From the NCBI GenBank assembly GCA_033297075.1, contig MU858194.1, forward strand, positions 1 through 64,000: 64,000 nt of DNA, read 5' to 3'. Shown here in pieces: positions 23,519 to 35,642 of this stretch. Positions within the stretch are counted from its first letter, which is position 1, and every line of letters begins with the position of its first letter. Below the pieces are notes generated by a model, which searched no databases, was not told where the DNA came from, and saw only the letters and a program-made list of their open reading frames with translations. A program made the translations under genes and the position numbers. Source of the DNA: Rhypophila decipiens (lineage: Eukaryota > Ascomycota > Sordariomycetes > Sordariales > Naviculisporaceae).

Positions 23519-26500
23519 ATGGCAGAACGAAGCTCCGCAAACCCGCGCTCCAGATCGGCTCTCGATAACGATCACCCCGTGCGCCTTCCTCCGAATCCAT
23601 CTCCGGCTTTGTCTAGCCCGTCCACGCCCTCGTCCGCCTCTAAATCGCCCGCCGCTCCTGCCTCGATCTCATCTCTGTCTCCTTCTTCCAGGTACGCAGT
23701 GCGCAAGATACCCCTTTTCAGTGTTTGCTTTTGAAATTACATGTACCACTTGTTGCTTTTCCCCTGGGCTTGAAAGTGCAGCTCTTCGGGTGCCCGGTTT
23801 TGGCTTTGAGCTTGATCCATCCACGAGCCGAGTCCACTTCCTACCTCCTTCCCTCTTGCACCCCAGCCAAAAGCACTTTTGATCCCATTGTTGAAAGTCG
23901 CCTTTCCCCGCCAAATGCAAACTTGGGACTGCAATCTCAACAAAAAAAACTCAAATTGTGCTGCTGCTGCCCGCGGCTCCATTGTCCCTGGCACCGTGCC
24001 TTGTGGCGGCTTGGTTGGTCACGACTCACCACCACACACCGTGTTGGGAAGCGACTTCCACGACTCTCTTGCCTGCCCACCAGCACCGCAGTTGACCACA
24101 CCCACAAACTTTAGCAAATGCGACTGCACCAAGCAACGAACAACTCTCTCGTCACTCGTTCATTTCCCCTCCACTCACCTCATTTGTCCAACTGCCTAAA
24201 CCTTGACGCACTTGATTTGATTCCTTTAAGTTTACAAGCACATTAAAGTCGGCCGCACAAACGCCATCTTTTAAGCTTCGGGTTCCAGATTATCTTGCTC
24301 CTCTTCTCTCCTCTACTGTCGCTTAAATTTGTTCCGCCGCATGACATTTCTCGACCACGCATTTACTCATGTCTTCTAGAGTCACTCGCTCGTCCGCCCG
24401 TCAAGCAGCGAGACAGGCAGCCTCACCGAGCCAAGCTGCAGGAGAACCTGCTGCATCACCGACAGCCACGCCAGTTGCGCCTGCCGCGAGAACCCAACAC
24501 CAAACAAGCACGAGAAAACGTAAGAAGGATAGCAGCCCGACGTCACCTCCTACCGCTGCCGAGCCAACGAGCTCAGCCCGTCGATCCAAGAGACAGCGGG
24601 TGACACAAGCACCTCCTGAACAACAACTGCAACCACAAGCAGCTCCAACGCCCCAGACCCCGACTCAGACTACCGTATCTCGGCGTAGAAAGGGCAAAGC
24701 TCCCGCCGCTATGTCAACCCCAGAGTACGTTGGAAAATCACACCTCGACACTTGGTGAATGTTGGCTGTTCTGTGCTAACACTATACCTATATAGCGTCC
24801 CGGCAGGTTCTGCTAATCCACCCACTAACCGGTCCTCTGCCTCTTCAAGCCGTCGGTCGAGCCGGAACAAAAAGGAAGTTCGAGCCGACCAAGGTATGTT
24901 TCCAGACCCCTATTAGGCAAAAAGTCAATGTAAGTTGAGACTCACCGTAACTACAAGATCAACCAGCTGCACCCACGACTTCAACACGCAAGTCAAAACG
25001 CACATCCAACGATACGCAGGATCAAGATGTCGTGATGGGAGGCACAGGAGAACACGAGGAGGAGTCGGATCCATCACCGCCTCCCCCGCCCCCACCACCC
25101 CCAGAGGACGATCCCCATGAAGACGATAGTGACGACAACGATGATGATCAACATGATCGGTACGATGGGGAAGACGACGACGACGATGATCCATTTGGCG
25201 GATTTGGTGGTCCAGGACACCCCGTTCACAGCCTTTCCAGTACACTTAGAGCGTTGACTGGAATGGTGACGGGCATGTCGGCAAGACTTAGGGAGCTGTT
25301 GAACAATCTTCGACAAAAGGACGATCCAACCATTCAACTTATCGCCCTACAGGAACTGTCGGAGCTCCTCTTGATATCCAACGAGGATAGTCTCTCAGGC
25401 CACTTTTCGCCCGATTCCTTTGTCAAGGAGTTGGTTGCTTTGATGCAGCCTAACGAGCTCACAGGCGAAGAGAACCCAGAGATCATGCTGCTGGCATGCC
25501 GCTCTCTGGCCAACTTGATGGAGGCACTCCCGGCAAGCACGGCTAACGTGGTGTATGGCGGCGCTGTCCCCGTGCTATGCCAGAAGCTGCTTGAAATCTC
25601 GTTTATCGACCTTGCCGAACAAGCACTCAGCACGCTGGAAAAGATTTCTGTCGAGTATCCCACCAGCATCGTTCGCGAGGGTGGTTTGACAGCATGTCTG
25701 TCTTATCTAGAGTTCTTCGCCACCAGCACTCAAAGGGTCGCCGTCACCACTGCTGCCAACTGCTGCCGCAACATCCCAGAGGACTCGTTTCCCGTCGTCC
25801 GCGATGTCATGCCGATACTTCTCAACGTCCTCGGCAGCAACGATCAACGAGTTGTTGAGCAGGCATCGCTCTGTGTCTCGCGTATCGTCGAGAGCTTTAA
25901 ATATCATCCACAGAAGCTGGAAGAACTGGTCAGCGGCGACCTCCTTGCCGCTATCCTTCGTCTACTGCTTCCAGGCACGACCAACTTGATAGGCCCGCAT
26001 ATCCACACACAATTCCTCCGCGTGCTCGCTTTCACTGCTCGTGCTAGCCCGCGGCTCTCTGCCGAGCTCTTCAAGCTGAATGTCGTCGAGACGCTCTATC
26101 AAATCCTCACTGGCGTCTCCCCTCCAAGTGGCACAGATGACATCGCTTCGAAGCTTGACAGTGTTCTCATCATGCAGGCCTTGATCCACAGACCCCGGGA
26201 ACAGATCATCGAGACCCTCAACGTGATTTGCGAGCTCCTGCCTAGTTTGCCGCGCTCCGCAGACCCTACAGCCGGGGATTTTGTTCCCATGTCTTCTATC
26301 GAACCCATCACTCCTTCATCTCTGGGGCACCGCAAGAAGACGCCAAACGAGAAACGGGTGGAACTCTTGGAAGGATGCAAGGACGAGGTCAGGCGGTTCG
26401 CCTTGATCCTTTTCCCGACCTTGACCGATGCCTTCTCGAGCACTGTAAATCTCACCGTTCGCCAAAAGGTCTTGAACGCTCAGCTGAAGATGTTGTCAAA

Positions 26501-29500
26501 TCTGGACCACGATATTCTCTTTGAGGCCCTTAAATCCGTGCCCTATGCCTCCTTCTTGGCCTCAATCCTCTCCCAGCAAGATCATCCCACACTGGTCATG
26601 GCTGCCCTCCAGGCCACTGAGCTGCTGATGAGCCGCCTAGATACAGTCTATCGCTACCAGCTGTACCGAGAAGGCGTGATTGCCGAGATCGAGAAGCTCT
26701 CACAAGAGACTGAGGTCGTTCCCGTGGCAGAGGCGAAACCATCCGCAAAAGGCGAGCCAGCACCCGCGCCTTCCACCAAGGTTACCGGCCAAGATGCCGC
26801 TGCCGAGGGAACCCCGCAACTTTTGGAGTCCGGTGGTGAGGGTGAAGATGATGAAGACCATGATGAAGACGACGAGGATCATTCACCTCACGGGTCTGAC
26901 CAGGATGAGGACGAAGACGATGATGAAGACGAGGATGACGAGGACCACGAAAATGACCACGAAGCCGACCACAATGAATATGACGCCTCGGGCTCCACTG
27001 TTAGTTCCGAGGGCTCGACCATGTCAATCGATGGCCCGCCTCGAACGCTGGGAGAGTTGGGGATCCCCACGATGAAGCAGAGAATATCCGACGCGGCCAA
27101 GCGTTTCCTGGAGCTCCACGAGACAGAGAAGCAAGGAAAAGCCATGAAGAAAAAGGCGGTCAAGATTCTGGGCAACCTTTCTACTCTTGCTACTGAGATT
27201 GCGGATTACTATCTTCATCGCACATCTGGCAACCTGGCACTTGAGCGCGGAACCGAACTCTTCACCAAGCTGGCATCTTACTTCGATTCGGACGTATTGG
27301 AGAGTGTCACCAGCGCAGAACTGCTCGCCTCTGGTGTTGTCCGCGTTCTCGAAGAGGTCTTCAGCAACCCCGACGAACAGTTGGCCGTGGCAGCGCAGAC
27401 CGCCTTTCTCGAGGTGTTCATGGGATACACTGTCAAGTCAAAGCCGAAGACGGCCACATCTGACTCTCCCGCCACGCCCCTGAGTGTTATGGTCCACAAG
27501 CTCCAAGATCTTCTGAGCCGGTCCGAACACTTTGAGGTGACCACCGTGTCCCACAACGCATTCGAAGGCAATCGCAGCAGCCCGGCGACGATGCTCGCTA
27601 GGCAGATTCGCCTGAGACTTGTTGCCGATGACGACTCGGAAATCCCTCGACCCTACCGCAACATCATGGTGTCGATTCACGCCATCACGACATTCAAGTC
27701 ATTGGATGATTATTTGAGGCCACGCATCTCCGTCTCGGACCGTCCTAGGGCGCAGGCTCGCAGAGACGCTGTGAGCCGAGCGCTTGCCGCCATGGCCGGA
27801 TCCGGAATCCCCTTGACTGCCGCTGCTCGCCTTGCCGAACGTCCGTTGCCGCCACCTTCTGGAAACTCTACCCCGGCACCTCCCCCGCCAGCCTCTCAGC
27901 CGTCGAGCTCACGATCGCGCAAGTCAAAGACTAAACCGCAGCCAGCTCCGGCCGCTACACCAGCCACACCGGCCACGCCGGAGCCGTCTTCGTCGAGGGA
28001 GAAGGCTGTGCTGAGGCGTTCATCTCGCCGCCAGGCCCCCGCAGAGACGGCGCCCCCGATGCCGCCTCCTGAAGATGCCGATGATCTGGCGAATGCACTT
28101 GAGTGTGCAGATGAGAAGCCCATGTCAGACGACGAGGAGATGGGCGAAGGCAGTGCACTCAGTGTGTTGCGCGACTTTGAGGACGAGGGGATGGAAGAGG
28201 CACCAACTCCTGGAGACCCATCTGCCGTAAACCTTGAAGTTGCTGCAGGAGGTAGGATCACTGCTCGCAAAGACGATGGAACTAGGGTGCCTACGCCGTC
28301 TCAAGCTCGATCTGGTGCTCCGCCGCCGAGCCGGACTAGTGCCCTGACTACGGGGCTGCAAAACACACCGTCGCCGGCGACCTCGTCGCGTCCCAGCATG
28401 TCATATGCTGCCGCCATGCAATCGACCCCGCAGGACTGGCATATCGAGTTCAGCATCAATGGAAAGGTGATTCCTAATGAGACCACCATCTATCGGGCTG
28501 TCCACAACGCCGCGGGGGGCTCCGAGGAGCACCTTACCCGGAATGTCTGGCAAGCTGTGCATTCTATCAAGTTCAAGCGTGTTCCGGGCCCTCCCCCTGT
28601 GGAGCCCATTGCATTCGCCTCTTCGTTCGATGCATCCGAGTCTGAGGACGGCCGTGTTCCGGGATCTCTAGCAAAGCACCCAACCACCGCCTCGATCCTG
28701 CGGCTCCTCAAGAAGCTTCACGACCTCAATGCCAACATCGATGATGTCATGCTCGAGAATAAGGAGATTGTGAAGCTGAACAAGGAACCGCTGTCACAAT
28801 TCGTGAACACGAAGCTGACAGCCAAGCTGAACCGCCAGCTAGAGGAACCCTTGATCGTGGCGAGCAACTGTCTACCCAGCTGGAGCGAGGACTTGGCCAG
28901 GCTATACCCCTTCCTGTTCCCGTTCGAGACGCGCCATCTTTTCCTCCAGTCCACGTCGTTTGGTTATGCAAGGTCAATGAACCGATGGCAAAACGCCCAG
29001 TCTCAAGAGGAAACGCGTAGGGACCGTCGGGATGACCGCCAATTCCTCGGACGTCTGCAGCGCCAAAAGGTCAGGATCTCTCGCTCCAAGATTCTCGAGT
29101 CCGCTGTGAAGGTTATGGAGCTTTACGGTGCGTCTCAGAGCATTCTTGAGGTTGAGTATTTTGAGGAGGTTGGAACCGGACTTGGCCCGACACTCGAGTT
29201 CTACTCGACGGTATCCAAGGAGTTCTCCAAGAAGAAGTTGAAGCTGTGGCGGGACAATGATCCGAACGGTGACGATGAGTTTGTCAATGGGCCAAACGGA
29301 CTCTTTCCTCGTCCCCTTAGCGATGAGTTTGCAGCCTCGGACGAGGGTGAGAAGATTCTCCAGCTCTTCAAGGTCCTGGGCAAGTTTGTTGCTCGGTCCA
29401 TGATTGACTCCCGTATCATCGACATCAACTTCAACCCCATTTTCTTCCGCATCGGTGACCAGTCGAATGCGGTGAAGCCATCGCTTGGTGCCATCCAGTC

Positions 29501-30375
29501 TGTTGACCCTGCCATTGCGCGTTCTCTCATGACCATCAAGAAGTTCGCCCTAGCCAAGAAGGAAATCGATGAAGACCCTTCACGCAACGCCGCCCAAAAG
29601 GTCGCCGACACGGAAGATATCACCATTGATCATATCAAGATTGATGATCTCTACCTGGACTTTACGCTACCGGGATATCCCGAGGTTGAGCTGGTCCCCA
29701 ATGGCTCCCAAGTCCGACTTACCATCGAAAACGTGGATCTGTACCTGGAGAAGGTCATCGATATGACACTGGGCAGTGGTGTCCGGCGCCAGATTGATGC
29801 TTTCCAGACCGGATTTTCTCAGGTATTCCCTTACTCCGCGCTCAGCGCATTCACACCTGATGAGCTCTGCAACCTCTTTGGGCGGGTCGACGAAGATTGG
29901 TCCCTTGAAAGTAAGTCTTATATGTTCGCGTCATATTAGTGATTTTGGATGCTGACTCCGCGTACTAGCTCTTATGGATTCGGTCAAGGCAGACCATGGA
30001 TACAACATGGATAGCAAGACGGTCAAGAACTTGCTCCAGGCCATGAGCGAGATGACTCCAGGGCAGCGTCGTGACTTTTTGCAGTTCACAACCGGAAGCC
30101 CGAAACTCCCGATTGGTGGTATGTACTGTTCCGCGAGTCAGAGAAGATAGACACATGCTAACCAGGATGGATAAACAGGTTTCAAGAGCTTGACCCCCAT
30201 GTTTACAGTCGTTTGCAAGCCAAGCGAGGCTCCCTACACATCAGATGACTATCTTCCCAGCGTCATGACGTGTGTGAACTACCTCAAGCTGCCCGACTAT
30301 ACCGATATCAACTCGTTGAGAAAGCAGCTGTTTACCGCGATCAAGGAGGGCCAGGGGGCCTTCCACCTCTCCTAA
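23519..30375 (+). CDS. UFD4: HECT-type E3 ubiquitin ligase, UFD4/TRIP12 class
   Basis: This ligase of the ubiquitin-fusion-degradation and N-degron pathways elongates ubiquitin chains on substrates. Well-supported exons are 24380-24724, 24796-24893, 24958-29910, 29969-30118 and 30179-30375, all with matching phases. Two starts are possible. One is the ATG at 24369 (1917 residues). The other is the ATG at 23519, with exon 23519-23691 spliced over a 688-bp intron into 24380 (1971 residues); the phase-2 join SPSSR-VTRSSARQ is exact. In the shorter numbering, Pro- and acid-rich stretches precede ARM-type helical repeats from about residue 240 to 700. Then come a very acidic Asp/Glu tract (about 780-830), a Pro/Ser linker (about 1100-1220), a TRIP12/UFD4 middle region, and the HECT domain (about 1560-1917). 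The catalytic Cys lies in MTCVNYLKLP near residue 1884. The C-terminus EGQGAFHLS is typical of HECT ends. Confidence 0.95.
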
Positions 30376-31468
30376 ATCTCTCTCACGCCAGGAAGCCCAG
30401 CAGTATGAAATCAACCACGCAGCAAACTATACTATCAAAGGAGGAACCGATTTTTTGCGAGCTCAGGGCCCGAACCTCCTGGTTTCTGTAACGACTTTTC
30501 TTGTAACTCACCATTACGGGGTTTCCTTGAAGCTTGCACCCCAACGGCATGGACGGCGCGGTCAGGTCGGCATTTTTGGGTGATAAACTTTATTCAACAT
30601 GGGGAATCATGGATGCTCGGAATACAGCATTGGGGTTTCATCTTGGGCTGTTTCTCGATGCCTTCCTGTTGCACGCACATGGATAAACAGGAGGACGAAT
30701 AGGTTGATTCTCTTGTGACCAAGTGGTCCTTGTTAATATCATTACACAGAGCGGAATTCCCGATGTTGGGAGCGAGGAAACGGGCTTTGATGTCCCAGCG
30801 GGAAGCATGGCGATCGGTGGGGGCAGATTAATCAAGGGAAAGCAGGCGATGAAGCTTTCTTTAAGGCGATTTCTTTACGATTGACCCCGGAGGAAGAGAA
30901 AATTGGCACGACGGTACGGGTTGTTATGTTATCTATTGATTCCCGGCCTTTCTCTTATTCTTTGTTAGTTGTTCGAGTATCTGGCCTCGCTCTAAAATTG
31001 CAGATAGATTGGCAAAACTTGTCTTTATTTGATTGTTTGTCGTGTCAATGTTTGTGTAGGGAGACCAGGAATATCTCCAATCTCTATCCATAGTTGTGCT
31101 GCATTATGGTATTAGTAAATTGTTATGTTGTGCCATGTGTCCTTGATGGATCCTGTGAATGCTTTCCTTCTCCGGACTGGATGCCAATGAGGTCATGAAC
31201 GGCTTACGTAACCTTGCGGTTGACCCCTCCGGGCTGTCACCTTTAGCCTCGGCCTGAGTGTCCCACAAAAGGTTTAATTGATCTGGGGTCGCGTAGCTGC
31301 CCCACATTTGTAAAGCGCGTTTGACGCGCTCAGCTTAGGTTGCGGCTTTCGAAGGATCCCTTGACAACTCATGTAGCCGTAAACTTTCCCAAGTGGTGCG
31401 TGTGCCCTTCGATCCCAACACCAAATCGACCAAAGCACACAACGAGTCGATTTGGAGAGAATCGTAAA
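30376..31468. other. Intergenic region: UFD4 3' flank and promoter of next gene
   Basis: No gene or RNA recognised. Open codons at 31340-31468 continue in frame into the next gene but are probably 5' leader. Confidence 0.5.
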
Positions 31469-34414
31469 ATGGCGCGCAAAACGAAAAAAGCGCAGGCGCA
31501 ACCAGCGGCCCCGCGGACTTACCACTCGACCCCGGCAGCCCCTCAGCAGGTGCACTTTCCGGCCCGACGAACTACGATAGTCAAGACTTACAGCTCACGG
31601 AGATCAGCATCTGCACGCACCTTGAGACAACAAACCTTGACCCAGATTGATTATGTCAAGCAAGCCGAGACTAGCAACGAATCTGCACTAGAACCGAGTC
31701 CCAGCAAACCGGAGCGCCCACAGAAGCGGAGGAAGACTATGGGCGACGCACCGAGCTCGTCGTTTCACACGCAGACGCTGACCCAATTTCTTTCAAACAA
31801 GGGCGACAAGGACCAAGAGGATGACTTGCTGCAAATAAAGGACTCCGACGGAGAGGACGATGACGATGTGTGGGAGATTCCAGACTACGAGGAGGAGCTC
31901 CCCACATTGCCTAAACCCAGGGGAAGCAGTGGCAAGAGAAAACAGCCTACACGCGATGTCGAACAAGCAGAGCCGAAGGGCAAAAAGAAGGGGAAAGGCA
32001 AGGCAGCATTATTCGCTCCGCATGTGCCGTCCACCCCAAGTTCCAAACGGATCAAGGTGAACTTGGACGAGGTCCCCTCTTCACAGCCAACACCATTCAC
32101 ACCAGCACTCGAAGACGTGACGCCGCTGTACCTGAAACGGCTCGGTCCTCCCGGAGAGGATCGATCACCTCTTAAGGAAAGGTCAACCAACATTGCCCCG
32201 ACTCCGACCTTGGAAGACGTGTCCAAGAGGCCTAGAAATCTGGTGATTCAGGATTCCTATAGTACAGGAAGCTCTGCACGGTTTTCTAGCTCCCTCGCGG
32301 GCTCTTCGCCCAACAAGAAAGCAGACGAGACACCCAAGAACGCCCCTCGACGGGAACCTCTTGCTGAGCTCCCGGTCGGTAGCTTCGATCTGGGAGAGGA
32401 CGCTGGAAACCAATCGGAGCAGGAGACACCAACACGGCCTCGAACCGGAAGTGCGAAGCGGGTCTATCACGAAATTCCCGATTCCGACGAGGAGTTGGAA
32501 AGTGTCGGGCCATCTCCAATGACGAATAAATCTATTCAGTCGCAGCATTACAAGCTAAACTCGGAGCAGGAATCCCAAGAAATTGTAAGCGTCGGGGATG
32601 GTGAGGTCAATATTTCTGCGCCTTCTTCCCCTCCCGGTGTGGTAAATGTCCCACGAACACCCCATAAAGTCCAGAGCACGGCGGGCAGAACACGCTCTCA
32701 AGTCAGCCAACGTCGGACTCCAGCAACGCCTGTCATATACGAAGACCCAAGTGCGCCGGCTCCCAACACTCCAGTGATATTCGAGGACCCGGACGCCGGG
32801 GATCAGATTGTAATGGAATCTCCGGCTCCTCCATTCCAGGTCTTGGGTGCAGCTCCAGACGCCATCGCGCTATCTGACCCCCCTCGACCCAAGACGCCGG
32901 TGTTGGACGAGGATTCGGCCAGCACAGCTAGCGAGTCTGAAGATGCTGGACCAGGGCCTGGCACGCCCACCCCAATCGCGAGGAAGGTCCAGATTCAACT
33001 CCCACCATCTAGCGCGGCAGAAGAGGACGAGATTTTCCTTGAAACTCCACGAAGGATCTCACCCAGAAAACCTTCACCGAAGAAACACACCTTGGCAGCC
33101 AGCCATCGCCATACCCAAGGCAAGTCTCAGCACCAAGGCAAATCCCAGCTCTACAGCCAAGGACTAGAAAGTCAGCGCGTCCCCCTGGAAGTAATTCGAA
33201 ACATGGGTCCCATCACAGATCGGTCAGATATCCTGATCTCAATCCACCCAGAACCGTTGAAAGAAATTGTCGCCGGAACAAAGGACCACGAATTCCGGTC
33301 TTACAAACTCCCCGAAGAGACGACTCGGCTCTGGATCTACACCACCCGTCCAGTCGGAGAGGTGCGGTACATGGCGCGTATCGGACCACCCAGGAAGCAA
33401 GGCGAGCCGAATAGTCAAAGCGGATTGGGAAATGCCGAGTTCAACAATGGCGAGATGGGAGCTAATATGCACGCTTATGAGCTGATTCAGGTGTACGAGC
33501 TCAATAATCCGGTCCCTCAGGCGGAGATGAAGGAGCATGGGATGGGCGATAAGGCACCGCAGCGGTATCGCATCGTTCCGCCTGCTATTGTGGGGCAGTT
33601 GCTCGGGAATCTCAAGAGGGCACTCTTTGCCGAGGGGAATGAGTTGGACGAGGACGAGGAAGAGGAAGATGATTTGGATGGTGGGCCGGATCTTACCGTC
33701 TCGCAGGAACTGGAAGAGCAGATAAGAAGTGATATCATTGGTTCTACGCAGGTGGTGCCAGCGCATGAGGAGGTTGAGGTTATACCGGCTAGTCAGGAGG
33801 ATCCGCCGCCGCCGCCGCGAACGGTGGAGAAGATGAAGGCTGCTGTTGCTATCCCCAAGGTGGCCGAGACTCCGAAGACGAGTAGACGGGCGGGCTTTGT
33901 TGGTGATCTACCAAGAAAGGATGATGAGATCTTTGCTCGTCCGGCTTTGCCACGGGCTGCTCCTCCTCCGGCTCCGGCTCCGGCTCCTACCGGCGGTTCC
34001 AGATTCAGCTCCCGGATTCGGAGTCAGAGGTCGCAGCAACAACAGCAGCAGCAGCAATACCAACTCCCAAGAGTACCAACCAATTTTAACGGACTGAGAC
34101 CATCTCAGGCGACGACGGCAAGCCAGGTCTCGAGTCCGGGGGTATCACCGTCTAAACTGCACTCGTCATCGTCGTTGTCGAGTGTTCCTAGACCGTCAAC
34201 CAGCGATGGGCCCGATGTGCTGAGGCAGTTGGATGATGATTATGATGGTGGAGATAGTAGCCCGCTGCGGGTTGGGACTGTGTCGCAGCTTAACAGGATG
34301 GTCATGCAGGATAGTTTGATGGTCGATGAGGTTCGGCCGCCGCCTATGCCTGTTATTCTGGATAGTGATGATGAAGGGGAGGAAGATGAGGATGCGTTCT
34401 TGCCTACCAGGTAG
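31469..34414 (+). CDS. Large disordered nuclear-type protein with ASCH/PUA-like domain
   Basis: A single exon encodes 981 residues. The start MARKTKKAQA has a strong context (TAAAATGGC); an upstream in-frame ATG at 31340 would add 43 unlikely residues. Most of the chain is low-complexity, charged and Pro/Ser-rich, with basic clusters (KPERPQKRRK near 80-89, KGKKKGKGK near 175), acidic patches and polyQ near 856, suggesting a nuclear protein. Two copies of QTLTQ plus a hydrophobic residue lie at 55-60 and 102-107. The only folded part is about 575-710: SDILISIHPEPLKEIVAGTKDHEFRSYKLP, then LWIYTTRPVGEVRYMARI. That is the layout of ASCH/EVE-type PUA-like domains: start strand, G-x-K-x-x-E-x-R, then strands. 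Such domains bind RNA or modified bases, but binding here is inference. PIP-box or SUMO-like roles for the short motifs are speculative. Confidence 0.85.
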   Translation: MARKTKKAQAQPAAPRTYHSTPAAPQQVHFPARRTTIVKTYSSRRSASARTLRQQTLTQIDYVKQAETSNESALEPSPSKPERPQKRRKTMGDAPSSSFHTQTLTQFLSNKGDKDQEDDLLQIKDSDGEDDDDVWEIPDYEEELPTLPKPRGSSGKRKQPTRDVEQAEPKGKKKGKGKAALFAPHVPSTPSSKRIKVNLDEVPSSQPTPFTPALEDVTPLYLKRLGPPGEDRSPLKERSTNIAPTPTLEDVSKRPRNLVIQDSYSTGSSARFSSSLAGSSPNKKADETPKNAPRREPLAELPVGSFDLGEDAGNQSEQETPTRPRTGSAKRVYHEIPDSDEELESVGPSPMTNKSIQSQHYKLNSEQESQEIVSVGDGEVNISAPSSPPGVVNVPRTPHKVQSTAGRTRSQVSQRRTPATPVIYEDPSAPAPNTPVIFEDPDAGDQIVMESPAPPFQVLGAAPDAIALSDPPRPKTPVLDEDSASTASESEDAGPGPGTPTPIARKVQIQLPPSSAAEEDEIFLETPRRISPRKPSPKKHTLAASHRHTQGKSQHQGKSQLYSQGLESQRVPLEVIRNMGPITDRSDILISIHPEPLKEIVAGTKDHEFRSYKLPEETTRLWIYTTRPVGEVRYMARIGPPRKQGEPNSQSGLGNAEFNNGEMGANMHAYELIQVYELNNPVPQAEMKEHGMGDKAPQRYRIVPPAIVGQLLGNLKRALFAEGNELDEDEEEEDDLDGGPDLTVSQELEEQIRSDIIGSTQVVPAHEEVEVIPASQEDPPPPPRTVEKMKAAVAIPKVAETPKTSRRAGFVGDLPRKDDEIFARPALPRAAPPPAPAPAPTGGSRFSSRIRSQRSQQQQQQQQYQLPRVPTNFNGLRPSQATTASQVSSPGVSPSKLHSSSSLSSVPRPSTSDGPDVLRQLDDDYDGGDSSPLRVGTVSQLNRMVMQDSLMVDEVRPPPMPVILDSDDEGEEDEDAFLPTR

Positions 34415-35642
34415 TTTGTGATGGTGGCCTCTTTATCTTTGTGCGGCTTGGTCTGGGTTTTATATAGATTGTTTGGTCACTCCGGTTGATTCACTTTATT
34501 ATTTTCTTGATTTTCTTACTGGGCAGGGCAGCATGTTATGGTATGGGTATGGATATCACACTCAATTTAATATAGCAGGGCTTGGTGTTTAAGGGGGAAG
34601 CACTGGATTATGGGCAAACAGGCAGAACAGTACTAGTACAAGAATGAGCAGCTTATACACATTGTTCCAGCGGGTATTATCTAGGTTGGCAAAGCTGTGA
34701 TATGACAATCATTAGTAGTAGCTTGGTACTTGCTTCGATTCTAGTCCTGGTGAAAACATGAGATGTGCCTGGTAAGCTTTCCTCGGCACGCGCTGTTGCA
34801 CATACCAGTATACCATAGTCTCCATAAGTTCATATGGAAAGGTGATGACGTCCGGCCCAGCAAAGGTTGTCACAGGTGACTCGGCCATTTTGAAACATCA
34901 TTAGAGTCGAGTTTGAGCCGGTTGGTTACAGAACTCCAGTATATTAAGAGCTTTAGAATCGCTGAATTTCAACACCAGCACCAAGCTCACTTGGCGCAAT
35001 TGGTAATCGTTTCACTCTCGTGCTGTAAATTAGCCTGCTGACGACATCGAGCTGAACTTGCTTCTTTACTCGGGGTGTGAATTCGAATCATCATGGTGTT
35101 AAATATCTCTTTTTTGGTTGTTTTTTCTTTTTCTTTTTCTTACTGTTAGAGTTGTTCAGGGGCTTCCAGCCCAGCGAAGCGCCACTCACACCTAGCGCAC
35201 AGACCCTCTAAACTCCCGAAAGACTAGTGGTTCGGGCCCACGACAGTTCATCATCCCCCTTCTGCAGAACCGCAGGTGCAGGGTGCCAAGCCGCACTCAA
35301 CTCCACATCATCTCTTTCCCGCAGCCAGCAAGGCCCAGTCAGCCAGCAGCCACCGAAGCTTCGATTCCCAACACCACGAGCAAGCAAATCATCGACTCCA
35401 CCGGATTGACATTATACTTTCAGATTGAACGTGCGACATCTAAACATCAACATAACCATATCTTGCAGTTCTCCACAAACACCGGGAGAGCCCCGATTCC
35501 TTGGAGCCTCGAGGAGCTCCGCGAAAAATGTCCCGTTGCTTTCGCGATTCGTCGCCTCTCCCCTGAAGTTCATGACACTTGCGCAGCTTCACCCGACGAC
35601 ACTGCAGGCTGACGGGAGCGCGCCTCCATCACGGCAGAAACC
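34415..35642. other. Intergenic region with a tRNA-like relic
   Basis: It holds the 3' flank of the ASCH-like gene and the Sec3 promoter. A tRNA-like segment at about 34984-35101 is listed separately. Pyrimidine-rich T/C runs follow at 35108-35145. No protein gene recognised. Confidence 0.45.
34984..35101 (+). pseudogene. Possible decayed tRNA gene
   Basis: An A-box-like TGGCGCAATTGGT (34992-35004) is followed about 70 bp later by a B-box-like AATTCGAATCA (35080-35090), and a run of six Ts (35111-35116, within TTTTTTGG) lies soon after. The acceptor arms do not pair properly and only four T-arm pairs can be drawn. It looks like a tRNA relic with an insertion or intron, not a working gene. 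Confidence 0.25.
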
